Shown in pieces: positions 5,318 to 6,981 of a DNA stretch of 6,981 nt. The notes under the pieces were generated by a model. It did no database searches, was not told the DNA's origin, and saw only the letters and a program-made list of their open reading frames with translations. The position numbers and the translations under genes are program-made. This stretch comes from CAYMPW01 sp964558505 (GTDB lineage Archaea > Thermoplasmatota > Thermoplasmata > Methanomassiliicoccales > Methanomethylophilaceae), in the NCBI GenBank assembly GCA_964558505.1, contig CAZLEI010000042.1, forward strand, positions 1-6,981. Direction: 5' to 3'. The number at the start of each line of letters is the position of its first letter. Within the stretch, counting starts at the first letter, position 1.

Positions 5318-6895
5318 ATGGAACTGGCATACATAATACTCATAATACTGGCAATAATCTACATCCCGATATTCATCTACGTGCGCTTCTCGCCGAAGGC
5401 CGAAGGATACGGCCTGGTGACCTACGGGCCACTGGTCATGATCAAGACCAAGTACGGCATCAAGCTGATGGACCGCCTGTGCGTGTACACGCGGTTCTGG
5501 CGTTTCTTCGGCGTCCTGTCCAAGGCGATCGTGTACATTCTCATGGCGTTCATGATGTTCATTCTGATTGTGGACCTCTTCGCTCTGCCTTCCATGATCG
5601 GGCGCGGAGGATTGGGCATAGAATACGCCCTTGCGATACCCGGGCTGAATCCGATGCTGCCCCTGGTCTACGGTGTGATCGGCCTCGTGATCGCGCTTGT
5701 GACACATGAGCTGGCCCACGGCATGCAGGCACGTTCCAACGGTATGCGCGTGGATTCCACGGGCCTGCTGTACGGCGTGGTCCCTTGGGGAGCTTTCGTA
5801 GAGCCAAACGAAGAGGACCTCAAGAAATCGTCCAGAAGGGCGAAGGGCGATGTGTACGCCGCGGGAATCGCGACCAACTTCGTTGTCGCGGTAGTGCTGT
5901 TCGCGGCGATGTTCGGGATGCTGTCGGCCGCCACATGTGGCAACGGCGACTCGGCCGGCATATACTCCGTGCAGGCAGACACGCCTGCAGAAGAATCGGG
6001 GATACCCGCCGCCGCCATAATATTGGATGTTACATTCGGCGGTAAAACATACGATGTCGATTACTACATCATAGACGGCAAGGGGCATTTCACCTCGACC
6101 GATCCGACATTCTCGGGATTCGATCCAAACGAGACGGCCACGGTCACGTACGTGACAGATAAAGGAGAATATTCTGCGGATGTGAGGCTCGGGCTGTACA
6201 TCAACAAGGTTGCCGCTGATTCGCCGGCGGCCGAAGCCGGCCTTCAGAGCAAGTGGTACATAGTGTCCGTCAACACAACAGACGGCACCTCTTACCCCAT
6301 CTACGACATATACACCTTCAACAAGGCACTGTCGTTGACAGTTCCCGGTCAGCAGATATCCATATCTTATGTATCTGATGCGGGATCCGGCGTCCAGGAG
6401 ACCGGATATTTCAAGCTTTCCGCCAATGGGAACGTGGGGTACCTCGGAGTGTACACATCCGTGTCAGGTTTCTCCTTCGTGTCCCCGCAATACATGCTGG
6501 ATCATGCTAAGAACCCCCTCTACGGTGTGGACACTGTCACCGAGGGTGCATACGCGCTCATATCCTACATCGGCCAACCGTTCCAGGGATACTCCCCGGT
6601 ATTGGAATCCACCCACTGGTGGTATGACGTTCCGGGAGGAGATGTGTTCTGGGTCGTGCTCTCGGTCGTGTTCTGGACTTTCTGGCTCAGCCTGGTCCTC
6701 GGTATAACCAATGCGCTTCCCGCAGTGCCCTTCGACGGAGGGTACGTGTTCGCCGGCGGTCTGGATTGGCTGTTGGAGAGAGCCGGCATCAAAGATACCG
6801 AACGCAGGGACAGGATCACGGGCACGGTTGTGAATGTCGTCTCCATGGCGACGATATTCATCCTGCTGCTGGTGATAGTGGTCATCATCTTCTGA
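5318..6895 (+). CDS. Site-2-protease-like intramembrane metalloprotease (M50) with PDZ-like segments
   Basis: A 525-residue polytopic membrane protein of the M50 (S2P) family; such enzymes cut transmembrane segments of substrate proteins, often in stress or regulatory signalling. An N-terminal hydrophobic helix (3-22) is followed by a second at about 66-90. The zinc motif HELAH is at 130-134 in helix 113-136 (His130, Glu131, His134). The third zinc ligand is Asp473 in NALPAVPFDGG (465-475), the classic NxxPxxPxDGG. Between them, after a helix at 181-204, is a large loop with two PDZ-like segments: 212-242 (IYSVQADTPAEESGIP) and 293-320 (LYINKVAADSPAAEAGLQSK). Helices at about 443-463 and 501-525 end the protein. 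All catalytic residues are present, so it should be active. The ATG at 5318 starts directly before the first helix. A 10-bp stem-loop follows the stop. The substrate is not evident from the neighbours. Confidence 0.93.
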   Translation: MELAYIILIILAIIYIPIFIYVRFSPKAEGYGLVTYGPLVMIKTKYGIKLMDRLCVYTRFWRFFGVLSKAIVYILMAFMMFILIVDLFALPSMIGRGGLGIEYALAIPGLNPMLPLVYGVIGLVIALVTHELAHGMQARSNGMRVDSTGLLYGVVPWGAFVEPNEEDLKKSSRRAKGDVYAAGIATNFVVAVVLFAAMFGMLSAATCGNGDSAGIYSVQADTPAEESGIPAAAIILDVTFGGKTYDVDYYIIDGKGHFTSTDPTFSGFDPNETATVTYVTDKGEYSADVRLGLYINKVAADSPAAEAGLQSKWYIVSVNTTDGTSYPIYDIYTFNKALSLTVPGQQISISYVSDAGSGVQETGYFKLSANGNVGYLGVYTSVSGFSFVSPQYMLDHAKNPLYGVDTVTEGAYALISYIGQPFQGYSPVLESTHWWYDVPGGDVFWVVLSVVFWTFWLSLVLGITNALPAVPFDGGYVFAGGLDWLLERAGIKDTERRDRITGTVVNVVSMATIFILLLVIVVIIF

Positions 6896-6900
6896 TGGCG

Positions 6901-6925
6901 TACGGGCACCCGAAAGGTGCCCGTA
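6901..6925 (+). terminator. Stem-loop downstream of the M50 protease gene
   Basis: Bases 6901-6910 (tacgggcacc) pair perfectly with 6916-6925 (ggtgcccgta) around the five-base loop cgaaa, five bases after the TGA. Only a weak T-containing stretch (attgtccat) follows. It may end the transcript or protect its 3' end; archaeal termination usually relies on T-runs rather than hairpins, hence the modest confidence. The remaining 56 bases to the window end hold no gene I can support. Confidence 0.5.
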
Positions 6926-6981
6926 TTGTCCATCATCTGAAATTCTCGGATGATTTGTAGGTAGGTAATATAGCTGCATTT

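Noticed and set aside
5270..6088. Long - strand open frame (272 codons) opposite the M50 gene
   Set aside because: It is the complement of a clearly coding gene, its translation is rich in His, Arg and Tyr without any domain, and it is explained by codon bias of the + strand.
6890..6960. Possible C/D box RNA (TGATGG, CTGA and GATGAT elements after the M50 gene)
   Set aside because: The boxes are imperfect, their spacing does not fit the C-D'-C'-D layout, and the 10-bp stem-loop explains the region better.
1..6981. CRISPR arrays, tRNA/rRNA genes, transposases, toxin-antitoxin or defence genes
   Set aside because: Looked for and not seen; the only direct repeat of note is the two-copy 12-bp unit inside the PDCD5-like gene.

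Overview
The window is archaeal. A block of five archaeal/eukaryotic-type information genes (S19e, PDCD5-like DNA-binding protein, L39e, L31e, aIF6) is followed by an MptE-type pterin pyrophosphokinase and a DUF373 membrane protein, both typical of archaea. Shine-Dalgarno sequences are of the GGAGG/GGTGA type and promoters carry TATA boxes. Base composition is moderately GC-rich. All ten readable stop codons are TGA (7) or TAA (3), with no TAG. Together this fits a euryarchaeon, possibly of the Thermoplasmata/Methanomassiliicoccales side. That placement is an inference from gene content and codon use, not a proven assignment.

Layout. (1) 1-641 (+): the 3' part of a FecCD/BtuCD-type ABC importer ATPase whose start lies outside the window. 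(2) 642-891: a non-coding gap with two GC-rich hairpins, a perfect dyad next to a TATA box, and a strong hairpin in the predicted leader just before the rps19e ribosome binding site. (3) 892-2763 (+): the compact operon rps19e - PDCD5-like gene - rpl39e - rpl31e - eif6, with gaps of only 5 to 12 bp, making 60S/30S ribosome parts and the subunit anti-association factor. (4) 2757-3401 (-): an UlaG/UPF0173-like metallo-beta-lactamase-fold hydrolase whose stop overlaps that of eif6 by 7 bp. (5) 3402-3492: a 91-bp divergent promoter region with a perfect 8-4-8 dyad and AT-rich TATA candidates. (6) 3493-5278 (+): a DUF373 integral membrane protein overlapping mptE by 14 bp, so the two are probably co-translated. 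(7) 5318-6895 (+): a site-2-protease-like (M50) intramembrane metalloprotease with tandem PDZ-like segments. (8) 6896-6981: a 10-bp perfect stem-loop (probable terminator or 3' end element) and a tail with no gene I can support.

Most of the window is ordinary archaeal core genome. I do not see a new defence system, mobile element, CRISPR array or tRNA/rRNA gene. The points most worth a second look are regulatory: the two perfect dyads at promoters (799-814 and 3456-3475), the leader hairpin of the ribosomal operon (851-875), and the conserved but functionally open DUF373-mptE pairing.
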